A stretch of DNA of 64,000 nt from Siphonodentalium dalli (lineage: Eukaryota > Mollusca > Scaphopoda > Gadilida > Siphonodentaliidae). Below the pieces are notes generated by a model, which was not told the DNA's origin, searched no databases, and saw nothing but the letters and a program-made list of their open reading frames with translations. How positions within the stretch are numbered: position 1 is the first letter of the stretch; each line of letters opens with the position of its first letter. Below are positions 46,110 to 58,078 of the stretch, piece after piece. Where the stretch lies: the NCBI GenBank assembly GCA_032622095.1, contig CP136067.1, forward strand, positions 53,983,899 through 54,047,898. Reading direction: 5' to 3'. The translations under genes and the position numbers were made by a program.

Positions 46110-47540
46110 GACATCATACGAGTTTCCAAAGCCACATACTAGTTTCATAAGACATCAAATGAGTGTCCAAAACCACCTAACGAGTGTACCGAACCTTATA
46201 CGGAGTTACAAATCACCCACCTAGTATCCAAAACCAATCTATGAGTATCCCAATCCATACATCGGGTATGTCCTGAGAAAAACCATCGTAAGTCCACCCA
46301 ACTAGTTTCCCAAACCACCAAGTAGTCCCCCAAACCATATGAAAAAATACTCCAACAAACCATGCATTTGGTGTCCTAACCATCACAATGAGTGCCACAA
46401 GTCATCCAATGAGTGTCTCCATTCACCCGATTAGTGTCGCAACCCATGCAATTTTCCATTGTTCCAAAACTACAGTGCATGGTAGTGCCCCAAACAATGC
46501 AACTGGTGTTCACATAGGTTGGGTCCCAATTTCCCAAACCACATAAGTTTTGTCCCAAACTATCCAAGTGAGTGTCCCCAACCATCCAATGAGTGCTCCA
46601 ACCATAAAACTAGTAGGTCAATCCACCGAATGAGTGCCCCAAACCACACACCGAGTGTCACAAACAACACAGCGAGTGTTGGAAACGACAATAATGTCTA
46701 ATATGCACCCAGTACCCCACAACTAGTGTCCCACGTCATCCACAGGAGAGTCCAATGTCGGACAACAGGTGTCACAACCCACCAACAGTTACTGTCGATC
46801 GTCTCAATCCATTCAACGGCCCAATTAGTGAAACAATCAACAAATTAGCGTTCCATTCCAACACACGTGTGCCCCATATCCACATCGATTATCTCAAACC
46901 ATCCAATGGGTTTCACAATCAACCCAGCGAGTGACCTAAACCATACAACTAGTATCACAATCCATTGAGTTCACAAAATATCCAAATGGTGTCACAAACC
47001 ATCTACTAATTGAACTGGCATCTCAATACATCCAAGACCGTGCACACTACCCTCCATCAAGTGAGTGTTTTAAACCATCCAATGGGTTTACCAAACCACG
47101 AGACATTCGCTGGGTGGTTTGAGATATTCGATGGATGATTTTGTACAATAGTTGGGACAATCATTAGATGGTGTGGGACATTCTGCATGGGGTGGTTTTT
47201 TGATGTTTTAGACACTCCTGGTCCTGGTGGTTTGGGGTAATCGCCAAGTTGCATGAGACGGCAATTGGATATGGTTATGAACACTCATTGATTGGTTTGG
47301 GACACACATGAGATGGTTTGCGATTCTTAATTGATGTTTTAGACGCTCGTTGTGTGGTTTGGGACACCACGTGCATGATTTGGGACATTATCTGGGTGAT
47401 ATAAATATGGCAATCGTTGGATTGTTTGGATTACTCATTAGGACAGGTTTGGACACCATTTGGATGGTTTGCGGCACTAGTTGGGTTGCTTGGGATATGT
47501 ATAGGGTCGTCCTGGACACTGGTTGGCCGATTTGGGACGC
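46110..47540. repeat. Degenerate 22-28 bp minisatellite that switches strand
   Basis: From 46120 to about 47095 the plus strand carries dozens of variants of CCAAACCATCCAATGAGTGT. From about 47100 to 47540 it carries the reverse complement (GGTTTGGGACACTCATTGG variants). The unit length and sequence drift, so it is old. Open frames on both strands (for example 46213-46585 minus and 47350-47718 plus) are by-products. Confidence 0.8.
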
Positions 47541-48494
47541 CAGTTCTATGGACTGGGTTGGTTTGTTATACTATATTAATGAATATTGCAGTTTAAGGGG
47601 TTCGGCTGTGTATATGTCAATTGAGACGTATTTTAGTATAATAGTGCGATGGGGTCGACACACATGCACACAGCGTTCTTCTTGGTATACATGTAGGCAC
47701 TATATAGTTAATGAATAATATTATTTAATTGACTGAAAAACATCAATATTCTTCATCCTATTCACAAAATATAATGGGACCTCCGGGCATGCATGGACAC
47801 GTATTATATATAATGGGGACTTCCGCAATTTTTTTATCGTGATATAATATTCAACCTCCGCAAAGGGATATCCGCGAATATAATTGATAAATAAAACCAT
47901 TATTATTATTTATTAATCGTTGAATATGTCTTAAATGTAGCCAGTAGACACCACTTTCCTTCTTTAAAGTTGTTCGTTTTGCCAATTTAGAAGGTACTCC
48001 GTGAATTATGAATGCGAGTTGAGGGACATCCGCGATTTAATTTGCGTCATCAGGACACCCGCGCTAGCTAATGAATAATATTATTTGATTGACTTAATAA
48101 ATAACATCTAATAAATATTCTTCATCTTATTCACAAATGTAAGCAGTCCTTCTGGCATACGAGGACATATATCTATATAGTGAATATTTATCGTCGTTTG
48201 ATTTGCACCAAGTGAACTCGGCGCATATACTTGATAGAACAAACCACTATTATGATGATCGTGTCGTTATTTGTTTAAAATACGTATCAATTGACATATA
48301 CGCACACGTTCCCTCATTAAATTCAACATATTTCGCCCGTGTTAGGGGACCTACGCGAATTCGGGAACCTCCGCAAATAGGGATCTACTGCAAATCGTCA
48401 CACCGACATGACATTGGGAATTCCCTTGTTTATTTATATATTTCTGACGTCACATGAACAAAGTTTCTACAACATAGCCACCAGAGACCTCTAG

Positions 48495-48770
48495 CGTTAA
48501 TTACGGTTTTAGTTATTAGTTTTACATTCATCTTTGAAGAACATTGGTTTTACGGTTTTAGTTATTAGTTTTTAATTCATCTTCATTGGTTTTACGGTTT
48601 TCGTTAATTACGGTTTTAGTTATTAATTTTACATTCATCTTCATTGGTTTTACGGTTTTAGTAATTAGTTTTACATTCATCTTCATTGGTTTTACGGTTT
48701 TAGTTACTAGTTTTACAATAATCTTCATTGGTTTTATATTCATCTTCATTGGTTTGACAATAAGGTCTTT
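48495..48770. repeat. 48 bp minisatellite
   Basis: Units built on CATCTTCATTGGTTTTACGG and TTTTAGTTATTAGTTTTACA recur about six times with small losses. The long hydrophobic frame on plus and the lysine-rich frame on minus come from this periodicity. Confidence 0.85.
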
Positions 48771-49399
48771 TAGTTTGATAACGATAATCATTGATCTTGG
48801 GAAATCGTCTATTCGTTTGAAATATGTCTATTGATTAAGAAAATATGGATATTGAAACGGAATGTACGTTTATTTGATGGTTATATATAGCGGGCACGAC
48901 GTCATGTACGTTCTACCCGCTGCCCGCTATAGCGGGCAGAAGCGTTCGCCTGTGTATCCGTTTTTTAAACGAACTGTGTCACGGCTACATAATGTAATAG
49001 CTCCCACAATTCATATATGTCCCTCTGGTGATCCCTATGTGTGTCCCTGCTATGTGTCCCTGCCATAGAAAACTAAAATATTATATCTGAATTCCATTGG
49101 AAGCATACCTGAATTTAAGCGGTTGGTCGGACACGGACATTTCCCGATACATATCGCCAAATGTCCGACCATTTTCATTTTTAGCCTGACATTATGTCCG
49201 GCAGTATATTTTAAAATAAAATCTCATATATTTGGCAAGAATGTTGTCTATAGTGTTATAGTTGTGCGTATCATACACCTTTTACGCGGACAATTAGGCC
49301 TAATACCCCTGAAAACGAACGCAAAATTAAAGCAGAAAGCTTCACAAGTACACACTCATTATACTGGAATTCCCAAAGTTATAAATATATAGCACAAAG

Positions 49400-50220
49400 G
49401 GAGTGAATTCAGTTTCGAATTGATTTCATTTTGAGGAAGTTTGTGTTCTAAGTTCGTCAATAGAAGGACTTCTAGTGTGTGAAGTTCATTTGTTTTGATT
49501 GTGAGATATAATTAGATCGATCAGAGTGATATTGGTCAATATAGTCAATTATTTATCAGTCACTGAATGTGATCACTGGGTGATTTATTTTTGCATTGCC
49601 TATTTTCGTTTTTGGATCGATTTTGGACTGTGATTGACAGAACTTTCCCCTCCTCAAGCCAACATTGCCTGATATTTTAAACAAGGTGAAATCACTTCTT
49701 CAAATTTGAACATAGGGTGCATGATCAACAGTGTGTGCACAAGAAGAAAACAGCCAGCATTGTATGAGTGCCATTCAGTAGAACATTTATCAAAATCTAG
49801 TGTTTTTCAATGCCGGGTGTTTCCCTAGCAACCGTTGTCAAGGAAGTTCGGCACCCGAAGGTCATCTATGACCCTCATGTGAATATAAATTCACTGCTGA
49901 TCACGGCTATATATGGTTTGCTATACCCATGATCCCTCTAAACATTAGTATTTAGGCTTGGCGCTAAAGACAAAACAAATCCTAATTAAGTCCTGTAAAT
50001 CTGGGGTCTGGGGCATTTTACCCTCATACATTCGGTGGTGAAAGAGTTAAAACGGGATAGACTTATATTGAATGTGCGATGCATGTAATCGTTTTCACAA
50101 ACCACCATTAACTTTTATTTCATGTAATTTCCGACCGAATGGCCGCCCATAACAATCGGCTATAAATTTAGTTACAATTTAAATCAATGAAAACTGATAA
50201 CCGAAGCAGCATTTCTAAAA
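49400..50220. other. No gene seen
   Basis: AT-rich intergenic sequence without recognisable exons or repeats. Confidence 0.35.
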
Positions 50221-50221
50221 A

Positions 50222-50274
50222 TGTTGTTGGAATCTGATTATATGGGGACCATCGAATCGGATTGAGTACCGTTA
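50222..50274. mobile_element. End fragment of the 58 kb TTAA MITE family
   Basis: GTTGTTGGAATCTGATTATA ... ATCGGATTGAGTACC followed by GTTAA matches one end of the MITE at 58079-58558. The other end is not seen nearby. Confidence 0.6.
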
Positions 50275-50278
50275 AGCA

Positions 50279-51314
50279 CAGAGACGTGGCGACGGGGGGG
50301 GGGGGGGATTTCATACCTGCCAAAACATTAGTTGGAAGTTTCACACCAACAATAGGTTGAAAATGTTATTGTAGTTTGATTTTCAAACAATTTATTGGGG
50401 GGAATTAATTGTTTTTGGACCAATATTTGCATATTTTCCTATTTTTGGTCCTTGAAATGGTCATCAGTTGGAAATTTTCCAACATTAGGATGGGGGTGAC
50501 AGGTTGGTCATTTTCAACACTTGGAAAGCTTGTATCTTGGTCCCTCCCCCGTGGCCAGTCAAAAACTGCTAGTTAATACAAAAAAAAACAATATTGTCAT
50601 ACATTTGGTCAACATTGTCATTGGAATTGCCATCAGTTGGAAATTTCCAACTCTAGGAAGGCTTGAGGCTAGTCTGGATCCTAGGATTTTGCGATTTTCT
50701 TGTTCAGATTTCAATATTTTCGCACACAGGGCCAAACCATGGTCGGCCCGGTGCGTCATTGTCCATCCCCTGTGGCCAAAACAAAACTGCTAATTATAGT
50801 TTAACAAAACAATATTTTACTACATTTGGTCAAACTTGTGGACTGAAATGGTCAACAGTTGGAGAATTTTCCAACCTGTGCGGGAGTATGAGGTTTGAAA
50901 TTTACAACACTAGGAAATCTTCAGTTGAGGCCAGTCCAGACGATATGATTTGCGATTTTCTTGTTTAGTTTTTAAAAAATTTCGCACACAGGGCCGAACA
51001 ACCATGGTCAGCCCGGTGTGTCGATTCTGCTCTCTTGTCCGTAGCCGTGTGCATTTGTCTGGAGTTAGAGACCACTATATGTTAGGATTTATGCAATTTT
51101 TCAGGTTAAACATATCTGAATGTTCTCATACCGGGAATATAGAACCATGGTTTATGAATATATAGGATATTAGGCCTGAGCACTGAGGTGCAAGGGCCAA
51201 GGGGTGGGTGCAAATGGAATTATGCAAAACTTGTGTTTTTGTCTGAATCTGATTCAAGGGGGCGGGGGGGGGGGGGGGGGGGGGTGCAGAGACCCTCTAG
51301 CCACGTCATTGGAA
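50279..51314. mobile_element. hAT-type non-autonomous element with poly-G tracts, copy 2
   Basis: Homologous to 36077-37363. It starts CAGAGACGTGGC and ends GCCACGTCATTG plus three bases. Flanks GTTAAGCA and CTTAAGCA match at 7 of 8. G tracts at 50295 and 51263-51284 replace those of copy 1 at different lengths. It inserted next to the TTAA of an older MITE end. Confidence 0.75.
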
Positions 51315-51474
51315 CTTAAGCATGAACATATATACTAGTATGTGCGATGCATAAGGTATGTGTGGGGTAAATAAGCCATATATAGGTACTATATATGTAG
51401 AAAGTTAGTGCGATTGGGCATGTGGCGAAGCAGCGAGCGCGTTACAATTAAAGAGCAAATTCATTTTTGAATCC

Positions 51475-51775
51475 CCAGATCACATTATATACAAGATATA
51501 TATTCCATATAAAATACCATCTGACAGAGGAAACTCCAAAACATTGTATTATCAACTAATCCGGTCGAATAAACTGGGAACATGTTTTGCAGAGGTGCTT
51601 AATTTTGATCCAGACTGTACTGTAAAGTCTGTTATTCTTAATGGAAGGGGAATAACACTAACACTTCGTTTGAATTCTGAAGCATTCCGGGTTGACAACG
51701 TGGGAAGTATTGGAATCTCGATCACTCATAGGCCACAGCCGTTCCGTATTATGGTGGAATATATATATTTTTGAG
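51475..51775. mobile_element. Degenerate copy of the 55.3 kb MITE
   Basis: Shares ATTGTATTATCAACTAATCC, GTCGAATAAACTGGGAACAT and GTTGACAACG with the MITE at 55345-55693 in the opposite orientation. Ends are too worn to define. The open frame at 51544-51774 lies inside it. Confidence 0.55.
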
Positions 51776-51954
51776 AATTTTATTTAATGAGTGTTTTGTG
51801 ATTATATGGTGCTTTTCTTAAAGCTTACCTGGTTGGCATTTCATCCAGATGGCTATTTAAAACAGTTCACACACTGTGTCTGCCGTATCCTGCTATTTTC
51901 ACCGTTTTTTTTTTATCAAACTTTACCAATTCAACCTTGTTTCCTGGAGTTTTT

Positions 51955-52141
51955 CCTGCCCCCTGGGGGGGAGTCGGAATTTTTTTTCAGGCACGCATGC
52001 TAATTTTTTACTTTCGACCATTGTTGGGACCCACCCACCCCCGCGTCCAATATTTTTTCCGTTTTCGGCAGTTTTTTCCGACCATTTTTGGACACCCACC
52101 CCCTTTTAACACTAAAACAGATTTGCGGGGGGGGGGGGGGG
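51955..52141. repeat. Dispersed GACACCCACCC repeat fragment with G tract
   Basis: GTTGGGACCCACCCACCCCC and TTTGGACACCCACCCCC lie upstream of a G14 tract, as in the related fragments at 38.2 kb and 45.1 kb. Confidence 0.5.
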
Positions 52142-52269
52142 ATTCACTGTAAACAGCTGTATATTAATTTATGTGCATACTGTTTGTAATGTAAAATAAA
52201 TAATAATTTGCCAAAAATGAGCTAACTCTTGATTTGTGACATTGTCCAAGAAAAAAAAGTGTCTTGAAT

Positions 52270-52400
52270 ATTCAACATATTACTAGTATCTCGCGATATT
52301 ATCTTGAGATCTCATCATAATTTCTTGAGATCTTGCCGTATGATCTCAAGAAAATATGTTAATATCTCAAGATTCTTTACTCGAAATCTCGAGAGAGTCA
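52270..52400. repeat. TCTTGAGATCTC-type palindromic repeats
   Basis: Several CTTGAGATCT / AGATCTCAAGA motifs of both orientations follow one another with short spacers. Confidence 0.5.
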
Positions 52401-52430
52401 AGATGATATCTGGGTGGAGATATTTTCTAT

Positions 52431-52520
52431 AACAGTATATGGTACATTGTATAACAGTATATGGTACATTGTATAACAGTATATGGTACATTGTATAACA
52501 GTATATGGTACATTGTATAT
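52431..52520. repeat. 22 bp tandem repeat, four copies
   Basis: ATAACAGTATATGGTACATT plus GT is repeated four times, essentially without change, so it expanded recently. Confidence 0.95.
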
Positions 52521-52865
52521 CATTTTGAAGACTGATTCATTGTGGTCCAAGTGAGATGATTAATCATATTCATGGGTTCACGTGACTGCCGGGGTTCTAT
52601 ACGTGTACATGTAGTATGTCTTTTGAATGAGAATCTGTTACGGTACCGGTATAGAAGACCAACAGGAGGTATCTCGGATTCTCGGTCCAAAACGACATCA
52701 ACCCAACCAATTTCCCAAGCTGTTGTGGACTGAGAAGACTTGGTCTATACATGCCAATGTATGCTATTTCTGAATATATTGTCATGAAACGGAAAGAAAT
52801 TAACTTTTCAAGAAAAAGTATATATTCGAAGATTTTCGCTTTTGTTAAAAATGCACTGGTAAAGT

Positions 52866-53231
52866 AGCACAATTTACTAATGTATTTTTTTCTCTCGGTA
52901 TTATTCTAATTTCAGTGTGTCCAGCGAAGGGGAAAGCCATTCGCTTACCACACTGCCATTAGAATCCGAGAAAAAACTATACATTAGTAAATTATGCTCT
53001 TTTCTGTCAAAACCCCATCGAAGCGCTCACCTTACTCTTTGGAATTTAACACAAACTCTGGACCACCCCTCGCTCGGGGACACTCTGGCCCATGGGCCAA
53101 AGTGTCCCCGAGCGAGAGGAGAGGTTTGGCTGGCACTCTGGCCCACCCCCTCGCCCGGGGACACTCTGGTCCACCCCTTCGCTCGTCGACACTCTGGCCC
53201 CCCTCACCCATGGGCCAGAGTGTCGACGAGC
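52866..53231. repeat. Cluster of three hairpins
   Basis: (a) 52866-53000: AATTTACTAATGTAT ... ATACATTAGTAAATT with imperfect inner arms. (b) 53069-53118: a nearly perfect 50 bp palindrome, CTCGCTCGGGGACACTCTGG on the left, centred on CCCATGGG. (c) 53181-53231: GCTCGTCGACACTCTGGCCC and its exact inverse. The motif ACACTCTGG.CC is common to (b) and (c). Open frames here reflect the palindromes. Confidence 0.8.
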
Positions 53232-53863
53232 TAAGGGGCTGGGCAGAGTGTCCGCCAATACTACTGGTGGGGCGGATTTCCATTACCAATAGCAAGGATT
53301 AAATCAATGTAAGCCAATCACATTTATCAATAAAGCTACGCAAGGTCATGTAGCCATTCAGGCGATAGTCGGAATGCCTATACAGTGGTCCAGTATATTC
53401 GCCACATAGTGAAATAGCGCTATAAACATGATATGTCACATTCAAAATTACACACATGCACAATTAGAGATTACGACAACTAATTAAACTCTAAAAGTAT
53501 AATTGACCAATAATACATAGCAATGATTATAGAAGATCGTATTTCCATGTATTTCAACAGTTAACACCAGTTTGAAGTGGATATATAGGATGTATATGTG
53601 ATTCGTAAATATATGCTGTGCGCTGTGACGTCATACTGCTTTTATTCGACGCATAAGTTACTTATAGCCACACAAAACTAATGCTCGCTCGTGAAGATGG
53701 AAATACACCCCAAATTATCAGACTCTGTACTGCGAATGCTGTCGAGTTTGTGGTTTAACCAGAATCGGATGTATGTTATACATAGTACGAAGTGTTTGCT
53801 TGATGTTTCTGGCTCAGTCATGGGAAGATATAAATAACTTTTGTAAATTCCTTATCGCATGGT

Positions 53864-53869
53864 TTTATT
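53864..53869 (-). other. Polyadenylation signal of the secreted cysteine-rich gene
   Basis: AATAAA on the minus strand, 22 bases beyond the stop codon of the 53891-54108 exon. A close 3' end fits a compact final exon. Confidence 0.5.
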
Positions 53870-53890
53870 GTATTGTTGTCTGGTCAGTCA

Positions 53891-54108
53891 TTACGCATTC
53901 GGTTCTGTTCCAGGGCCCCTGCCGTAGGCATCCTTAGCTATAATAGTCCACCCTTTCTCGCAAAGTACTCCCTGATCGGTGTAGCCTGCTGGACAATACG
54001 CCCAACACACCGGCCCTATTCCATCGTATCCGGCATTACAGTAGGCGTAACAGAGATCCCCGTCCAACTCGAATCCGTCATCACATGATAGCGCAGACAC
54101 GGTCACAG
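53891..54108 (-). CDS. Small secreted cysteine-rich protein, exon 2
   Basis: This exon encodes residues 14-85. After a clear acceptor (TTTAATTTCTTTACAG) the frame reads AVTVSALSCDDGFELDGD, then LCYAYCNAGYDGIGPVCWAY, CPAGYTDQGVLCEKGW and a tail AKDAYGRGPGTEPNA with stop at 53893-53891. Six cysteines follow the predicted cleavage site. Two related modules (C..GY.G.GPVCW.YCPAGYTD.G..C and the preceding one) are visible, ending in the AYGRG motif. This C-x-GY-D-x-G and AYGRG pattern occurs in many unnamed extracellular proteins of invertebrates and protists. No function is established and I assign none. It joins in frame to 57075-57036 (G plus CT gives Ala14). Confidence 0.8.
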
Positions 54109-54140
54109 CTGTAAAGAAATTAAACATCGTGTATTCAAGT

Positions 54141-54563
54141 CCGACTTAATTTCGAACCGCCAGACCACAACATATACAACATATTCCATATTATATACCA
54201 TTTGAAAGAGGATTATCCAACCCATTGTATTATCAATTATTCAGTCGAATAAACTATGAACATGTTGTTTTTGTCAAGGTACCGACGTGCGTTCTGTGCT
54301 TAATTGATATCTGGTCTGTACTGTCAGTCTATTATTCTCGATGTAAGGGGCTAACTCTATAGTTGTGAACTATATGCAGCATTCTTGGGTAAACAACGGG
54401 GGAAGGCTTGGTGTTAATCTGAGAAATATGTCACTTGCCGGACTCTCCACAGTTGTTCCATATTCCGATATACTATACATATTTTGGTTCTTATTCCAAA
54501 TGGTATATAATATGGAATGCGATGTATATAACGTGATGTGATAAAATTGGCCTTTAACCACAC
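54141..54563. mobile_element. Degenerate TTAA MITE, same family as 55345-55693
   Basis: Ends near GACTTAATTTCGAA and GGCCTTTAA. The interior (ACAACATATTCCATATTATA, TTTGAAAGAGGA, GTCGAATAAACT, GTAAACAACGGG) parallels the intact copy in inverted orientation. It lies about 30 bp from the splice acceptor of exon 2. Confidence 0.55.
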
Positions 54564-55344
54564 ATACCATTCGATTTGCCGTCTCTATGGTCGACACGAC
54601 CGCTCTCTGTGATACAAGGTCGTCTATCTGGTTAAAGCTTTTTTTTCGTTTCAAGAGGCTGCGGTTTTCTCACACATTAAAAGGAGAATGGACGGTAGGA
54701 ATACTTATTATAAATGCGTTCACTCGGTGGTGTTATTATCGCCGGACCGTCCATTTGCTCCGAGAAACAGAAATAGCCTCTAAGTATAAAAACCAAGTGC
54801 AACGCCAAGTGTGCACATACCCCGACGCTAAGTTTAGAGAGTGGGCAATACGAAATATTTGTATGGATTGAAAAGTTTTTTGTTTTTTTTAATCCCAGGA
54901 TTTGGTATCCTTTCCCCCTAAATAGGACTATCAACACACCAAAGCACAACCAAAGCCGATGATCTACAAACTGAAATGTTCTTTGGACAGAGAATTCATC
55001 AAATTCCAAGTCAAACAAAGGCCGTAAATCTGCTAAAAATGAATGGACGAAACCTGAATAGTATGTGGGTATACGATAGGTTGACAAATACGCGAAATAT
55101 TGATATACCGGCTTCACGTGCTCTGAAACAATACTGGCCATGGTCATAGCCATTTTCCATTAATAGTTGTGCAGTAAAATACTTTCAATTTGACTAGCAG
55201 CATTAGGTTCTGTGTTGTTCATTTTACAGGAGCATATATGCATCTTTTTGTACTTAAGTAAGCATATATGAAGCCAATTTGTCTGAGATTATTTGAATTG
55301 GGTTCAACAGTGGACGAAATATTCATGTGTAAGTTCAGTGTTAA

Positions 55345-55693
55345 AGGCTCACTTAATTTTATAATGCCCGGATAACATTATGCACAAAATATTCCTGTGT
55401 CCAAGGAGTGTCCACCAAGTGATAGAGTTTCTCAGATTAATTCCAAGACTTCACCCGTTGTCAACCCAGAATGCAGCAGAATTCAAACCAAGAGATAGAG
55501 TTATTCCCATTCCATTGAGAATAACAGACTGCATAGTACTAAACACACCTCGGTACATCGACAAACACAACATGTTCCCAGTTTATTCGACCGGATCAGT
55601 TGATACATGTAATACAAATGCTTGGAGCTTCCTCTTTCAAATTGTATATATAACATGGAATATGTTGTATATATTCGAAAATTAAGTGGGCCT
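55345..55693. mobile_element. TTAA-targeting MITE, 349 bp
   Basis: The TIRs AGGCTCACTTAAT and ATTAAGTGGGCCT (one mismatch) are flanked by TTAA on both sides (55341-55344 and 55694-55697). No transposase. The ends fit piggyBac- or Kolobok-type mobilisation. Confidence 0.8.
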
Positions 55694-57035
55694 TTAATGT
55701 CACGCTATTCTTCCTATATTTGTTGATTTTTTTTCCAAAGTAGATCTTGAAACTGTTCATTCGAAGAAAACATGTAGCATGTTTTCTTTTTAATAATTGC
55801 AGAAAGTGCAGATTCCAATAAGCATTTAATGTTTTGGGTACAAATTATCTTGCAAATATTTTATTACTGGAATCATCCGTTATAATTTTTACTGGAATGA
55901 CTGAAGTCCCGTATCATCCATTATATGGGTTGGTGTTTTGTAGATTTCTCTCCATTCTTTAACAAGGCGTGTTCCCATTGTGTCTGCGTGTGCTGCGGAA
56001 TGACTGCAACTTTGTCAAAGCGATGGGGTAAAATGATTTACGCGTCTTCTCCGTACATGTATGTTTTACAGTTCCTTGGTTATTATATTTAGTCCTTCAT
56101 TCTCTCTCATGTATGCTTTCCATGATGGTGGTAATGCATTATGCAGCCACTGGTATTTTGTGAAGGGGTGTGTATATTTTAAGTCACATTTATTCATAGT
56201 CCAGAAGGCCTGATTCAGCGATTAAATCATTCACAAATTAAACACCATTTTATCCATTTTTCCTGTAATATTTTTAATGAACAACAACTACATATTTATT
56301 TGTCTGAATGTATGTACATGGCAGCGGTGATTGAGCTATATTAAGACATTGGATCGGAGGAGTATGGACAGGTTCTTATATAACTTATTAGTACACCGCC
56401 TATCCAAGTTAGTATTATATATACACAGCATGTGCACTGCATTAAAATAAATAACAATATTTACATAGTCCTTTATAAATACTAAATCGTGTTCGTTAAT
56501 CGGGTCATAAGTGTTATACCACAACAACACGAATCAACGCCACATACTCTTGACCTAAATGCAGTTGACAGAATTGGGCATACTTTTTAAACGCGCGTCC
56601 ATAGAACAATCAAATTGTATTTCAAAGGTAGAGTATTGGTCTAACTTACTGCGTTACGTTGGATAACAGTATAATACCCATACTGTAGATGCATTTCAGA
56701 TCAAAATAAGAATAATTTAAGGTCATTTTGTATAAATAAATACGGAAAAAGCGAAATAAATGTAAGAAATAGATGTAGTTTGAATGTGGTTAAATTGAGG
56801 GATAATTCGTTGTAGCCGTTCGAACACTGTTCATGCTGTTACTACACTATTCCTAATTTCATAATATTATTATTAGGAGTGGTCTAATAATGAACTGATC
56901 TATTAAAATTCTGATAAGCTTATTTCAACCAACTATGTTTATCAGCAGATTTCAGCGCACATTTGTGCATGTATCTATACTATATTAAGTCGGCCAAATC
57001 ACATATATGGTCATATATTATATCCAGATCCTCAC

Positions 57036-57075
57036 CGCAATAGGCAACTGCCAACAGAACCAAGCACAGCTTCAT
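57036..57075 (-). CDS. Small secreted cysteine-rich protein, exon 1 (signal peptide)
   Basis: ATG at 57075-57073 opens MKLCLVLLAVAYC, a classic hydrophobic signal-peptide core, and the exon ends at TATTGCG followed by donor GTGAGG (phase 1). Joined to exon 2 it gives a continuous 85-residue precursor with likely cleavage after TVSA (residue 19), leaving about 66 residues. Just before the ATG, TTTTGTTTTCCAG is followed by ATACTACAAACA, so a 5' UTR exon further right is possible. The match of signal sequence, phase and cysteine-rich exon makes a chance pairing unlikely, although the distance is 2.9 kb. Confidence 0.75.
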
Positions 57076-57837
57076 TGTTTGTAGTATCTGGAAAACAAAA
57101 TTAGTAGCGATCAGCGTGCGATATTGTAAATCTTAGTTGTACATGTAACATATATATACATACTATTATTATTAAAGGGATAGGCGGCCTTCGTTGTAGG
57201 TCATAATTTAGAAATAACATTTATCAAATTATGATAATTTCCTCAAGAATATACTAACAGTATAGCATAGGGATGATATGAATGCGATATTATTCACAGC
57301 CATTGTTTCTGAGAAAATAAAGGTCGAGTGTGTTCAGTTTCTCGTAAAAAACGCAGTGGATTGTTTATGAGCAGTCACGATATTGCGTCATTTCAATATT
57401 TAGATTCGCGCGCATATATACGTCGGTAGTAAAACCCCTAATTTGGTGCGTCTACAGCTTACAGTACTACTAATAGTAAATTCCTTATTTGGTATGTATT
57501 ACCATATATATGTTAGGAGAAAATACTACATTTTCATTGGACGATCCTTTTTCTAAAAACAAACGGTTCTTTAACGTTTTTGATGTTTGTGTATACATAA
57601 CAAAGCGCACACACGTGATATACGCGATATTTATGATCGGTATAAGAACAATTTATTTCTAGTATAAAATATTGTTTCTGCTTATGGTGGTTTTAGTAAA
57701 TTTGACTATTTTAACAGCTATACCCACGCGAAGACCGCCCGTATCTTTAAAGTGATGGATGTATGTGTCTTTATTTGCGGAATTTGTTATGTTGTTATCG
57801 TCGTTTGAGCGTCGTTACCAAACTGCGAGGCAGATTT

Positions 57838-57905
57838 CAGTCCCCTCGCCACGCTGGTCTGAGAAAATAGAGTTCAGTCCCCTCGTTACGCTGGTCTGAC
57901 AAGAT
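57838..57905. repeat. Two-copy tandem repeat
   Basis: TTCAGTCCCCTCGCCACGCT and TTCAGTCCCCTCGTTACGCT, each followed by GGTCTGA, lie about 35 bp apart. Confidence 0.7.
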
Positions 57906-58078
57906 ATAGTTCAGTGAACTTCAGCTAAATACAGTCATCACGTATACCGGATGTAAGGAAACGTTGAATATTTGTTATTTAAGACTATAAATTGTCGCTG
58001 TTCCAATTCATTCTGATTTGATCTAGCCAATTTCAAAATGAATTTTGACAATTCATTTCTAAGAATATTGAATTTTAA

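Larger units (their letters stand above)
54109..57035 (-). other. 2.9 kb intron of the secreted cysteine-rich gene
   Basis: Bounded by donor GTGAGG (57035) and acceptor TTTACAG (54109). It holds two copies of one MITE family (54141-54563 and 55345-55693). A 158-codon open frame on the minus strand (55153-54677) shows no domain I recognise. The rest (55700-57030) is AT-rich with nothing supportable. Confidence 0.75.

Noticed and set aside
54677-55153. 158-codon minus-strand open frame in the intron of the secreted-protein gene
   Set aside because: No recognisable domain, no splice or promoter context, and low-complexity hydrophobic composition. Its 3' part overlaps no conserved feature, so I treat it as chance or an unknown repeat.
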